Of a stretch of 14,873 nucleotides of DNA, positions 1 through 8,736 are shown piece by piece. Source of the DNA: Natrialbaceae archaeon Tc-Br11_E2g1 (GTDB taxonomy: Archaea; Halobacteriota; Halobacteria; Halobacteriales; Natrialbaceae). How positions within the stretch are numbered: position 1 is the first letter of the stretch; each line of letters opens with the position of its first letter. Position numbers and translations under genes: made by a program. Under the pieces are notes generated by a model that was not told the DNA's origin, searched no databases, and saw only the letters and a program-made list of their open reading frames with translations. The DNA lies in NCBI GenBank assembly GCA_001564255.1, contig LKNC01000035.1:1-14873 (forward strand). Reading direction: 5' to 3'.

Positions 1-1145
1 ACAACGGCGCAGGCATGGTCGGCCACAACCACCCCACCGTCAGCGCTGCGCTTCGGGATCAACTCGAGGACGGGACGCTGTTTACCCATCCACACGAACT
101 GCTCGGGGAGGCCGCCAAAGCGCTCAAAGACCGCTGGGAGCCGATCGACCTCGTTCGGTTCACCAACAGCGGTACGGAGTCGACGATGCACGCGATCCGG
201 CTCGCCAGAGCGTACTCCGGACGCGAGAAGATCCTCAAGATCGAGGGTGCATACCACGGCGTCCACGACTACGTGTTACTGAGCAAGTCGGTTCCCGCAC
301 ACAAGCTCGGACACCCAAAGCAGCCGACGACGGTAATCGAGAGCGAGGGCGTTCCCGAGGTGATCGCCGACACCGTCGAGATCGCCCCGTGGAACGACCT
401 CGACGCCATCGAGTCGATCCTCGAGGAGAACGCGACCGAGATCGGGACGCTGATCATCGAACCGATCGTGATGAACGTCGGCGTCACCCAGCCACACGGC
501 GAGTTCCTGCAGGGACTGCGCGAGCTCTGTGATGAGTACAACGTCGTCCTCATCTTCGACGAGGTCAAGACCGGCGTGAAGGTCGCACCGGGTGGCGCGA
601 CGGAGTACTACGGCGTCGAACCCGACCTGGTGACGATGGCCAAGAGCATCGGCGGGAACACACCCGTCGGCGCGTTCGGCGGCCGCGAGGAGATCATGCG
701 CGAGATCGAAACCGGCACCGCCCACTACGGCACCTACAACGGTAACCCGCTCGTCTTGCGGGCGGTGACGACCGTGTTGAACGAAGTCCTCACCGAGGAC
801 GCCTACGACCACGTCGACGCACTCGGCGAGCGACTCGCGTCCGGCTACGAGGAGATCATGGCCGACGCCGGTCTCGTCGGCCACGTCGAACAGGTCAACT
901 CCCAGGGCATCGTCCTCTTTACCGACGAGGAGATCACCAACTACCGGGACTTCGACGAACACGTCGACGGCGAGTTCCACGAAAACTACTGGTTCGCCAT
1001 GCTCGAGCACGGGGTGCTTCCACACCCCCACGACGCCTCCCAGCAGTGGACGATAAGCGTCCAACACGAGGCCGAACACGTCGACCGCCACCTCGAGGCG
1101 TTCAAAGAGGTCGCACCGATGCTCGCGCATAAACAAGAATCCTAA
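1..1145 (+). CDS. Class III PLP aminotransferase, glutamate-1-semialdehyde aminomutase-like (5' partial)
   Basis: PLP-dependent fold-type I enzyme that moves an amino group between an amine or amino acid and a keto acid. The frame is open from position 3 (Asn-Gly-Ala-Gly before the ATG at 15), so that ATG is internal and the true start lies upstream. Counting from the ATG at 15, the phosphate-binding motif NSGTES is at residues 51-56, the cofactor-stacking stretch AYHGVHD at 79-85, the Asp of FDEVKTG that contacts the pyridine nitrogen at 182, and the Schiff-base Lys at 210 in MAKSIGG. About 380 codons are present, so roughly 60-80 N-terminal residues are missing. It is clearly a paralogue of the convergent gene ending at 1243. 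The GSA-aminomutase resemblance is a family resemblance: placement beside polyamine genes argues against a dedicated HemL role. Substrate unknown. Confidence 0.93.
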   Translation, partial: NGAGMVGHNHPTVSAALRDQLEDGTLFTHPHELLGEAAKALKDRWEPIDLVRFTNSGTESTMHAIRLARAYSGREKILKIEGAYHGVHDYVLLSKSVPAHKLGHPKQPTTVIESEGVPEVIADTVEIAPWNDLDAIESILEENATEIGTLIIEPIVMNVGVTQPHGEFLQGLRELCDEYNVVLIFDEVKTGVKVAPGGATEYYGVEPDLVTMAKSIGGNTPVGAFGGREEIMREIETGTAHYGTYNGNPLVLRAVTTVLNEVLTEDAYDHVDALGERLASGYEEIMADAGLVGHVEQVNSQGIVLFTDEEITNYRDFDEHVDGEFHENYWFAMLEHGVLPHPHDASQQWTISVQHEAEHVDRHLEAFKEVAPMLAHKQES

Positions 1146-1160
1146 CTGGCTTACACCCTG

Positions 1161-1165
1161 TTTTT
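1161..1165 (+). terminator. Oligo-T stretch after the first aminotransferase
   Basis: Five consecutive T residues lie 16 nt after the TAA stop, in the 97-nt gap between two convergent genes. Haloarchaeal transcripts commonly end at U-rich tracts without a hairpin, so this is a plausible but weak terminator. On the opposite strand a run of four T (1212-1209) follows the other gene's stop by about 30 nt and may serve the same role. No convincing stem-loop is visible in the gap. Confidence 0.35.
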
Positions 1166-1242
1166 CGGCACACGCCTGTGATGGAGGCCGGGACGGTGCG
1201 ATGCAGCCAAAACTACGACGGAAACCGGAGGGTCGCCAGCTC

Positions 1243-2616
1243 CTATGCGACGCGTCGGAACGCGTCTTCGGCGACCTCGAGGGCGAACTCGATCTGTTCT
1301 TCGGTGCTAGTGTAGGACGTGAAAAACCGCTCGTACTGATCGTCGTTGCCGAATAAGACGCCGCTCGCGGCGGCTTCGAACCACCAGTCCCGGAACAGGT
1401 CGGCGTCGGCGTGCCACGTTTCGCGCTGGGTCGTCGGGGCCTCGTCCATCATAAACAGCGTCCCCATCGATCCGACGTACTGGACACTGGCGTCGACGCC
1501 GGCTTCGTCCGCGGCGACCTGTAACCCATCGAAGAGCTGTTCGGCGAGGGGTTCGATGGTCTCGAACACCGGTTCCTCATCGAGTACCTCGAGGGTGGCG
1601 AGTCCCGCCGCACACGAGACGGGGTGGCCGTTGTAGGTCCCGCCGTGGAACGCGGACCGTTTCCACATGTCGTCCGGGTTATCCGCCGGTGGTTCGAGTT
1701 CCGCCATGATCTCCTCGCGGCCGCCGAAGGCGGCGAGCTGGTAGCCGCCGCCGGCGATCTTGGCGAGCGTCGTCATGTCGGGCGTGATGCCGAATCGGCC
1801 CTGTGCGCTCTCGGGACCGAGCCGGAACCCGGTCATCACCTCGTCCCAGATCAGAACGATGTCGAGTTCCTCGGTCAGCTCCCGGAGGAACTCGTGGTAC
1901 CCCTCTTGGGGTGGGAGGACGCCACAGGACGCCATCACCGGCTCGAGAATAACACACGCGAGGTCATCGGCGTGCTCACGAAGGATTCGCTCGGTCGCCT
2001 CCTCGTCGTTGAACGGGAACGCGACGACGGTGTCGCTGATAGCGTCCGGGATGCCGGTTCCGTAGGGGACCGTCTCGGGGTCGTCCTCGGGACCCAGCGC
2101 CTCCTCGGACGCCGATACCGACTGCAGGGCGTAATCGTGTGTCCCGGCGTAGCCACCTTCCGGTTTGGCGATCTTCGAGTTGCCCGTGTACGAGCGAGCG
2201 ACGCGGATCGCGTGCATCGTCGCCTCGGTTCCGCTGTTTGCGAGACGGACCGTCTCGATGCTCGGCGTCATCGACTCGATCTGCTCCATCACCTCGATAG
2301 CGACCGTCTGCGGGATCGCCGTAATACTCCCGCACGCATCGATCTGTGACTTGACGCGGGAGACGACGTCGGGGTAGTTGTGACCGAGGATTCCCGGCCC
2401 CAGCCCCATCAGAAAGTCGAGATACTCGTTGCCATCGACGTCGTAGACGTACGAGCCGTCCGCCTCGCCGAGGTAAAACGGGTACGGATCGACAGAACGG
2501 ACGTTGGACTCGACGCCGAGCGGCGTCACGTCTCGAGCCCGCTCGTGAAACGACTGACTCGTCGGTGTCTGTTCGCGGAGTCGACGGAAGTGTCTGTTCT
2601 CGTTCTCGAGGCTCAT
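1243..2616 (-). CDS. Class III PLP aminotransferase, glutamate-1-semialdehyde aminomutase-like
   Basis: Full-length PLP aminotransferase of 457 residues. The frame also has an ATG at 2661 (472 residues), but the ATG at 2616 is preferred because a TATA-like element is centred 26 nt upstream of it, and the extra 15 residues look unlike a class III N-terminus. Visible parts are the entry segment DVDGNEYLDF (about 59-68), NSGTEA (127-132), GGYAGTHDY (154-162), the Asp of WDEVMTGFR (258), and the Schiff-base Lys at 286 in LAKIAGGG. It is the last gene of a minus-strand cluster, 70 nt after the FAD oxidoreductase and apparently with its own promoter. In the polyamine context it could transaminate a diamine, GABA or an aminoaldehyde-derived amino acid, as PuuE does in enteric bacteria. 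That is inference. A true HemL is less likely, since a near relative lies convergently next door. Confidence 0.93.
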   Translation of the reverse strand: MSLENENRHFRRLREQTPTSQSFHERARDVTPLGVESNVRSVDPYPFYLGEADGSYVYDVDGNEYLDFLMGLGPGILGHNYPDVVSRVKSQIDACGSITAIPQTVAIEVMEQIESMTPSIETVRLANSGTEATMHAIRVARSYTGNSKIAKPEGGYAGTHDYALQSVSASEEALGPEDDPETVPYGTGIPDAISDTVVAFPFNDEEATERILREHADDLACVILEPVMASCGVLPPQEGYHEFLRELTEELDIVLIWDEVMTGFRLGPESAQGRFGITPDMTTLAKIAGGGYQLAAFGGREEIMAELEPPADNPDDMWKRSAFHGGTYNGHPVSCAAGLATLEVLDEEPVFETIEPLAEQLFDGLQVAADEAGVDASVQYVGSMGTLFMMDEAPTTQRETWHADADLFRDWWFEAAASGVLFGNDDQYERFFTSYTSTEEQIEFALEVAEDAFRRVA

Positions 2617-2637
2617 ACATGCCGTTTCGGTTCGACC

Positions 2638-2650
2638 AGTATAAGTGTTC
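2638..2650 (-). promoter_or_regulatory. TATA-like element of the second aminotransferase
   Basis: On the minus strand the sequence reads ACTTATACT, with the TATA core at 2644-2640 centred about 26 nt upstream of the ATG at 2616. This is the spacing of a haloarchaeal leaderless transcript and it decides the start-codon choice. It lies inside the longer alternative reading frame that begins at 2661, which is another reason to reject that longer start. Confidence 0.6.
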
Positions 2651-2686
2651 CCGTGGGACACGAGTAAACCGTTTTGTCCAGTAGTA

Positions 2687-3847
2687 TTAGATCTCGGAGG
2701 TCGAGACGTACTCGAAGCCGTTCTCGAGGGAATCGAAACGGGCGGGGTCGAACACGTCCGGGGAGAACTCGATCGAGGCGTCGGTCACGTGATGGCGGAC
2801 GACGGGGCCGACGACCGGCGACGCCATCACCCCAAGCCCGTTGAATCCGGTCGCGACGATCAGCCCGTCCGGTCCGCCCGGCGGGGGCCCGATTATCGGT
2901 CGCGTGTCGGGCGAGGCGGTGTCGACACCGCTCCACCCGTTGACGAATCCGGCACCGTCGAAGCCGTCGATCACCGAGGGGACGAAGTCGGCGACCTCGA
3001 GTTTGAACGACTCGTCGGCGTCGGCCGACGCCGAGAGGGGGTCCGAAATCGGTTCGTGAGCGCCCCCGATCAGGAGGTCGCCGTTGTGTTCCGGTCGGAA
3101 GTAGAGGTGTTCGTCGCCGACGCGACCGAGCGGGAAATCGTCGGCGAGCGGCGACTCGGGACGCAACACGATACACTGGGTCCGGTACGGCCGGGCCGGA
3201 ACGGCGGCCCCGTCGGGAAGCAACTCCGGGGTTCGCCAGCCGGCGGCGAGGACGACGGCATCGGCGGGGTAGTGCCCGTTTTCGACGGTTTCGACGCCGG
3301 TCACACCCGACTCGTCCGTCGTGACGTTCGTGGCCGTGACGCCCGCCTCGACCGTCGCCCCCGCGTCCTCGGCAGCCGTTCGAATCGCGTTTGTGTACGT
3401 GTAGGGATCGACCCAGCCGGTGTCCCCGTAGTGGACGGCACCGTCGAAGCCGTCGACGTCGAACTGCGGGTAGCGATCGGCGACCGTGGCGGCCTCGAGG
3501 TACGCGACCGGAAACCCCCGTTCGGCCAGTTCTGTCGCAGTCGCTTTCGCCTCGTTGCGGTCGGTCGGCCCGACGAAATCGAGACGGTCCCGTTCGTGGA
3601 ACTCGAAGCCGTTCGTCCCGTCGAACTGCCGAACGAACTCGTTGGCGTAGTTTGCGACGGCGGGTCGATCGCCGTAAAAGAGCGTCGGCGCGATGAGTCC
3701 GGCGGAGACGCCGGTTGCGCCCGTGGCGACGTTGTCGCGCTCGAGTACGATCACGGAGTGGTCCGCGGCCAGCTCTCGCGCCGCCTGACACCCCGCTATT
3801 CCCCCACCAACCACGACGACGGTCGGCTCGTCTGTGTTACTCCTCAT
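2687..3847 (-). CDS. FAD-dependent oxidoreductase, DAO family (D-amino acid/sarcosine/gamma-glutamylputrescine oxidase-like)
   Basis: Flavoenzyme of 386 residues, expected to oxidise a C-N bond of an amine or amino acid. The N-terminus is a Rossmann dinucleotide fold: a hydrophobic strand then GGGIAGC (14-20), with the ribose-binding acidic residue Glu36 ending the second strand. The C-terminal FAD-contacting part is present, with TRPIIG followed by the IVATGF strand. It shares GWVDPYT and RPEHNG with the other two DAO-type proteins in the window, so the three are paralogues. It lies between a deacetylase gene (162-nt gap) and an aminotransferase gene (70-nt gap), all on the minus strand. In the Puu pathway the oxidase PuuB belongs to this superfamily and oxidises gamma-glutamylputrescine, so that role is reasonable for one of the three. 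Substrate cannot be determined; glycine, sarcosine or proline-type substrates remain possible. Confidence 0.92.
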   Translation of the reverse strand: MRSNTDEPTVVVVGGGIAGCQAARELAADHSVIVLERDNVATGATGVSAGLIAPTLFYGDRPAVANYANEFVRQFDGTNGFEFHERDRLDFVGPTDRNEAKATATELAERGFPVAYLEAATVADRYPQFDVDGFDGAVHYGDTGWVDPYTYTNAIRTAAEDAGATVEAGVTATNVTTDESGVTGVETVENGHYPADAVVLAAGWRTPELLPDGAAVPARPYRTQCIVLRPESPLADDFPLGRVGDEHLYFRPEHNGDLLIGGAHEPISDPLSASADADESFKLEVADFVPSVIDGFDGAGFVNGWSGVDTASPDTRPIIGPPPGGPDGLIVATGFNGLGVMASPVVGPVVRHHVTDASIEFSPDVFDPARFDSLENGFEYVSTSEI

Positions 3848-3875
3848 AGCTACCGTTGTCTATCGTAGACCCACC

Positions 3876-3886
3876 CTCACATAACG
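3876..3886 (-). promoter_or_regulatory. Weak TATA-like element of the FAD oxidoreductase
   Basis: The minus strand reads TTATGTG around 3884-3878, centred about 34 nt upstream of the ATG at 3847. The spacing is a little long for a leaderless mRNA and would give a leader of about 8 nt. No Shine-Dalgarno is visible. Transcription might instead continue from the deacetylase gene 162 nt upstream. Confidence 0.3.
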
Positions 3887-4009
3887 GTTTTCCTGTGGTG
3901 GCGCTGGAACGGGGGACACGCCGAGCGCACGAGTTGCCCCGAACACGTCCCGACGTGCGAACGAGCCCGCCGAACCGCCGACCGTCCCGCCGTCGGCGCT
4001 CGAACGGGT

Positions 4010-5125
<1,116 letters not shown>

Positions 5126-5148
5126 CGAATCGAATCTCGAACGACGGC

Positions 5149-5160
5149 GGTATAATCATT
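5149..5160 (-). promoter_or_regulatory. TATA element of the deacetylase gene
   Basis: The minus strand reads ATGATTATACC, with the TTATA core at 5155-5151, centred about 28 nt upstream of the ATG at 5125. This indicates a leaderless transcript running towards the deacetylase. Confidence 0.6.
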
Positions 5161-5425
5161 GTGGTCGGATACCAGCGCTATCTCCCTGATCCATCCCTGC
5201 GGAGGAACGCGTCGTGCACACTGCTGTCCGTCGATTCGTACGGCTTTTGTCGCGTTGTCGGTGGCCCTGCCTAACAGCTGCACCGGTAGATCGGCAGAAT
5301 AGGCGGTATCCAAATACGAGGGTTCTTTCGAAAAGTCGCTGGGACGGTCGCCGCCGTTCCCGTGTTGAATACCCATCGATGACACTCGAGAGAAACCCAG
5401 CGATCGGATCGGACACGACGTTTTG

Positions 5426-5454
5426 ATCGGGGGTTGCTCCAGTCGGCCCCCGAT
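5426..5454. repeat. Inverted repeat with 8-bp GC-rich arms
   Basis: ATCGGGGG (5426-5433) and CCCCCGAT (5447-5454) are perfect reverse complements separated by 13 nt. It could form a stem-loop in RNA from either strand or be a protein-binding palindrome. No gene ends just upstream on either strand, so a coding-transcript terminator is not an obvious reading. It lies about 75 nt upstream of the PotD promoter. Confidence 0.55.
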
Positions 5455-5492
5455 ACGTCTCTTTCATCACATTTCACAGACACTCTAACATC

Positions 5493-5513
5493 TCAGAACG
5501 GGCGTTGTTCTGA
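5493..5513. promoter_or_regulatory. Candidate operator: palindrome upstream of the PotD promoter
   Basis: TCAGAAC (5493-5499) and GTTCTGA (5507-5513) form perfect 7-bp inverted arms around a 7-nt spacer, 21 bp in total. It ends about 15 nt upstream of the BRE-like CGAAA of the PotD promoter. That position and symmetry suit a dimeric transcription factor acting as activator or repressor of the transporter operon. I did not see the same arms paired elsewhere in the window. Confidence 0.45.
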
Positions 5514-5527
5514 TAAGGTCATACCGG

Positions 5528-5543
5528 CGAAATTTATTTATAC
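5528..5543 (+). promoter_or_regulatory. BRE/TATA promoter of the PotD-ABC operon
   Basis: A CGAAA BRE-like element (5528-5532) is followed by a TTTATA core (5537-5542) centred about 27 nt upstream of the ATG at 5567. This is the clearest archaeal promoter in the window and predicts a leaderless mRNA. Confidence 0.75.
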
Positions 5544-5566
5544 CTGGGTCAAAAACGGTGTGAGAC

Positions 5567-6721
5567 ATGTGGGAACAAAACACAGTTGACAGGCGGTCTA
5601 TGGTAAAGGGACTCGGGGCGGCCGGACTCGCCGGCCTCGCCGGATGTCTCGGCGACAACGATGCAGAGTACGTCCGACCGATAGAAGTCGAGTCTATTCC
5701 ACCGGCCGAGTACGAGGACGACCTCGTCGTCTGGAACTGGTACCCAGGATATCGTGACTGGGCGGTCGAGGAGTTTACGAACGAGTACGACGTTGACGTG
5801 GCGACCGAAGGATACGCCGATGCGTCCGAGTGGTACTCCCGCCTGGAAGCCGGTAACCACCAGATAGACAACGTCGGGTCTTCACCGTACTGGACGGACC
5901 TCTCGATTCGGGAAGGGTACGCGGAGCCGTTGCCCGTGGACCTAATGGAGTCGTGGGAAGCACTCCCGGAAATCGCGACAGAGTACGTCGAGGACCACTA
6001 CGAACGGGACGGCGACATTTACGCGATGGTACAGACGATCACGCAGTATCCGACGCTGACGTACAACGAAGAGCACTTCGATTCTCCACCGGATTCTTGG
6101 GACGTTCTCTGGGACGAAGGTCTCGAAGACGAGATGTTCATGTGGGACGACGCAGTCGTCGCATGTGGAATCGGTGCGTGGTACACGGGGCAGGACCCCA
6201 CCGACCCGGACGACTTCGACGAGATCCAGGAGGTGCTCGAACAACAAGAGCCACTGAACGTCACCTACTGGGAGGATTTCAATCAGGCGCGAGGAATGTT
6301 CCTCAACGAAGAGGTCGTCGTCGGACCGCTACTTGACGGCCAGACCTACACGGCGCGATTTCAGGATGAGGCTCCGGTGAATTTCACTGTCCCCCAGGAG
6401 GGCTCTTGGATGGCGACCGACGATCTGTTGATTCCGACCGACTGTCCGAGCCCACGTGCATCGGTGTTCTTCCTCGACTGGATGTGTCGCCCGGATAACA
6501 TCAAGAACATGCTCTTCGAGAGCGGCTATCGACCACCGGCCGAAGGGACGGACCTGGACGAACTTTACGCGGACGAACTGGAAGCTGGCGAAATCACTCA
6601 GGAGGAGATCGACTTCCTCAAGTGGGACGTTGAGTACGAAGATCGGCTCACGTTCCTCGGTCCGATAGACGACGACCTCCAGAACCAGTACGTGGAAATT
6701 TGGACCGAAGTGAAAGCATAG
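5567..6721 (+). CDS. potD: PotD-like polyamine-binding protein, Tat lipoprotein
   Basis: Extracellular solute-binding protein of 384 residues that would capture spermidine, putrescine or a related amine outside the cell and hand it to the permeases downstream. The N-terminus carries a twin-arginine signal (DRRSMV, Arg9-Arg10), a short hydrophobic stretch and a lipobox LAGC with Cys27 as the lipid-anchored residue. The mature start LVVWNWYPGY, followed by a variable linker and EFTNEYDVDV, matches the family pattern in which the first strand (typically YNWxxY) is followed by a helix ending F-x-K-E-x-G-I-x-V. It heads an operon with ATPase and two permeases at gaps of 23 and 3 nt and a 4-nt overlap. 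Gene order D-A-B-C differs from the E. coli potABCD order. Other cationic or amine ligands are possible within this family, so polyamine specificity is inferred partly from the neighbours. Confidence 0.88.
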   Translation: MWEQNTVDRRSMVKGLGAAGLAGLAGCLGDNDAEYVRPIEVESIPPAEYEDDLVVWNWYPGYRDWAVEEFTNEYDVDVATEGYADASEWYSRLEAGNHQIDNVGSSPYWTDLSIREGYAEPLPVDLMESWEALPEIATEYVEDHYERDGDIYAMVQTITQYPTLTYNEEHFDSPPDSWDVLWDEGLEDEMFMWDDAVVACGIGAWYTGQDPTDPDDFDEIQEVLEQQEPLNVTYWEDFNQARGMFLNEEVVVGPLLDGQTYTARFQDEAPVNFTVPQEGSWMATDDLLIPTDCPSPRASVFFLDWMCRPDNIKNMLFESGYRPPAEGTDLDELYADELEAGEITQEEIDFLKWDVEYEDRLTFLGPIDDDLQNQYVEIWTEVKA

Positions 6722-6744
6722 AGTACCGCCCAGCTAGCTAACCC

Positions 6745-7818
6745 ATGTCCATTGTTACTGTTGAAAATCTGGTAAAGGAGTTCGGAGAACTCGTCGCCGT
6801 CGACGACGCGAGTTTCGAGATCGAAGACGGTGAATTCGTTTCGGTTCTTGGCCCCAGCGGGTCGGGGAAATCTACTATTCTCCGGATGATTGCAGGGTTC
6901 GAAGAACCGACGGGGGGGACGATCGTTCTCAACGGTGAGAGCGTCGTTGGCGTCCCACCGTTCCACCGCGACGTCAACATGGTCTTTCAGAACCTCGCGC
7001 TGTTCCCCCACCTCACCGTCGCGGACAACATCGCTTACGGCCTCAAACAGAGCGGCGTCCCGAAAGCCGAACGAACGGAACGCATCGAGGAGATGCTCTC
7101 GGTCGTCGACCTCCGAGGATACGGTGATCGGAAGCCCGAACAGTTGAGCGGCGGCGAACAACAGCGCGTCGCGCTCGCACGCGCTATTGTCAACGAGCCA
7201 GAAATCGTGCTGTTCGACGAACCCCTGGCGTCACTCGACCGAAAACTCCGACAGCACATGCAAGTCGAATTGCAACGAATCCAGGCGGAGACCGGTATCA
7301 CGTTCATGTACGTGACACACGATCAGGAGGTAGCCGTCGCCGTCTCCGACAGGATGATCCTGTTGAACGACGGCCGGATAGAGCAGATAGGGACTCCCGA
7401 AGAACTGTACGACGACCCGGTCTCGAAGTTCGTCGCTGATTTCATCGGCGACGTCAATACGTTCTCCGGAACGGTCCGAAACGTGGTAGACGACACGGCG
7501 ACGATCGAGTTGCTCGGTGCAACAGTCGAGACGACTATCAGAGCCTCACAGGCCCCGATGATAACCGAGGGAGAGACGGTGGCTGTCTGTATCCGTCCCA
7601 GCCAGTTGTCGGTTGCCAACGGCGTCGAATCGGGTGAGACCGTGGAGATAGCGGGGACTGTGGAAAACCGAATCTACCAGGGCGATGGTGTGACGTTCAT
7701 GATCCAGACCGACGAGGGGCGACTGACCGTCGAAGACGAGGCTCCATACGACATCGGTGACGAAGTCACAGTGACGGGGTCTTGGACGGAGGCGTACGCC
7801 TTCCCTGGTGGGGACTAA
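6745..7818 (+). CDS. potA: PotA-like ABC transporter ATPase
   Basis: Cytoplasmic ATPase of 357 residues that powers amine import. It has every nucleotide-binding motif: Walker A GPSGSGKST (36-44), Q-loop Gln82 in VFQNLALFP, signature LSGGEQQR (134-141), Walker B IVLFDEP (154-160), D-loop SLD and H-loop His192. Residues from about 235 form the C-terminal TOBE-type regulatory extension typical of the PotA/MalK/CysA class. It starts 23 nt after the binding-protein stop with no separate promoter visible and is followed after 3 nt by the first permease gene. The segment after the H-loop reads QEVAVAVSDR rather than the more usual QEEALTMSDR, a mild divergence. Confidence 0.95.
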   Translation: MSIVTVENLVKEFGELVAVDDASFEIEDGEFVSVLGPSGSGKSTILRMIAGFEEPTGGTIVLNGESVVGVPPFHRDVNMVFQNLALFPHLTVADNIAYGLKQSGVPKAERTERIEEMLSVVDLRGYGDRKPEQLSGGEQQRVALARAIVNEPEIVLFDEPLASLDRKLRQHMQVELQRIQAETGITFMYVTHDQEVAVAVSDRMILLNDGRIEQIGTPEELYDDPVSKFVADFIGDVNTFSGTVRNVVDDTATIELLGATVETTIRASQAPMITEGETVAVCIRPSQLSVANGVESGETVEIAGTVENRIYQGDGVTFMIQTDEGRLTVEDEAPYDIGDEVTVTGSWTEAYAFPGGD

Positions 7819-7821
7819 CTT

Positions 7822-8736
7822 ATGTCGGGTGCCCAACCAACTGTCGGCCGCGTAACCGAACTCGTCCGGGCGACGTCGAACTACCTCCGAGACCGACCAC
7901 GGCTTCGACTGTTCGTCCTACTCGCCCTTCCAGTGACTTTTCTGGTGGCGATTTTCGTCATCCCGCTTCTCATTATGGGGTGGTACTCGTTCTTGTCGGA
8001 CATGCCACCTGCATCCCTAACACTCGACAACTACGCTCAGGCGCTCTCGACGGACCTCTACCTCGGTATCATCTGGAGAACGACGGTCATTACAATCCAA
8101 ACGACTGTTATCGTCACCATCCTGGGATATTCGATGGCGTACAGCCTCGTTCGTTTCTCGAAGAAAGCAACGTTGCTGCTCGTACTGGTTATCCTGCCGT
8201 TCTGGACCAATTACATTATCCGGATGTATGCCTGGATGAACATTCTCCAGTCAGGTGGCGTTCTCGACACACTGCTGATGTGGACCACGATCACGAGCGA
8301 ACCCCTCGGGCTTCTGTACACTCAGACGGCGGTACTTATCGGCTTTATATACATCTGGCTGCCGCTCGCGACGCTACCGTTTTACGCATCACTCACGAAC
8401 ATGGATCCGAACCTCATCGACGCGGCTAAGGATCTCGGTGCGGGGCCGATAAAGACGTTCCTGACGGTTACCCTCCCGACGACGATGAACGGAATCGTGG
8501 TCGGGATCATCCTTGTGGCAATTCCGACGTTCGGGTCGTTCATCACACCAGCACTGCTCGGTGGTACGGACAACGTAATGATTGGCATGACAATCGAAGA
8601 TCAGTTCGTCTCGACGTTCAACTGGCCGTTCGGTGCTGCGCTGGCGGTCATCGTATCACTGTTCGTCGTGACGGCAATGCTGATCGCACTGCTTCTCGGA
8701 ACAGACCTGTTCAAACAGCAGGGGGTAGACCAATGA
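7822..8736 (+). CDS. potB: PotB-like ABC transporter permease
   Basis: Integral membrane protein of 304 residues, one of the two subunits forming the import channel. Six hydrophobic segments are apparent at about 29-51, 82-108, 116-137, 163-188, 221-246 and 269-293. The cytoplasmic EAA-type coupling loop, which docks on the ATPase, is at about 199-219 (AAKDLGAGPIKTFLTVTLP). The gene starts 3 nt after the ATPase stop and its last bases overlap the next permease gene by 4 nt (ATGA), so the two are translationally coupled. Confidence 0.93.
   Translation: MSGAQPTVGRVTELVRATSNYLRDRPRLRLFVLLALPVTFLVAIFVIPLLIMGWYSFLSDMPPASLTLDNYAQALSTDLYLGIIWRTTVITIQTTVIVTILGYSMAYSLVRFSKKATLLLVLVILPFWTNYIIRMYAWMNILQSGGVLDTLLMWTTITSEPLGLLYTQTAVLIGFIYIWLPLATLPFYASLTNMDPNLIDAAKDLGAGPIKTFLTVTLPTTMNGIVVGIILVAIPTFGSFITPALLGGTDNVMIGMTIEDQFVSTFNWPFGAALAVIVSLFVVTAMLIALLLGTDLFKQQGVDQ

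Larger units (their letters stand above)
5126..5566. other. Divergent intergenic regulatory region between deacetylase and transporter genes
   Basis: This 441-nt stretch contains no gene I can support. The short open frames on both strands have no recognisable domain and overlap one another. What is visible is a TATA element for each flanking gene and two inverted repeats (5426-5454 and 5493-5513). About 240 nt between the deacetylase promoter and the first repeat holds no structure I can recognise. Confidence 0.7.

Noticed and set aside
2617..2661. Upstream ATG at 2661 as the start of the second aminotransferase
   Set aside because: The TATA-like element lies within this extension and is spaced for a leaderless start at 2616.
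2613..3868. Long open frames of about 390-405 codons on both strands over the first FAD oxidoreductase
   Set aside because: They are Arg-rich or lack any domain pattern and overlap a gene with a clear Rossmann fold. In GC-rich haloarchaeal DNA such shadow frames are routine.
3976..3998. 7-bp inverted repeat CGCCGAC/GTCGGCG 11 nt after the deacetylase stop
   Set aside because: Short and GC-only, with no T-run following, so likely to occur by chance in this composition. It could still be a weak terminator.
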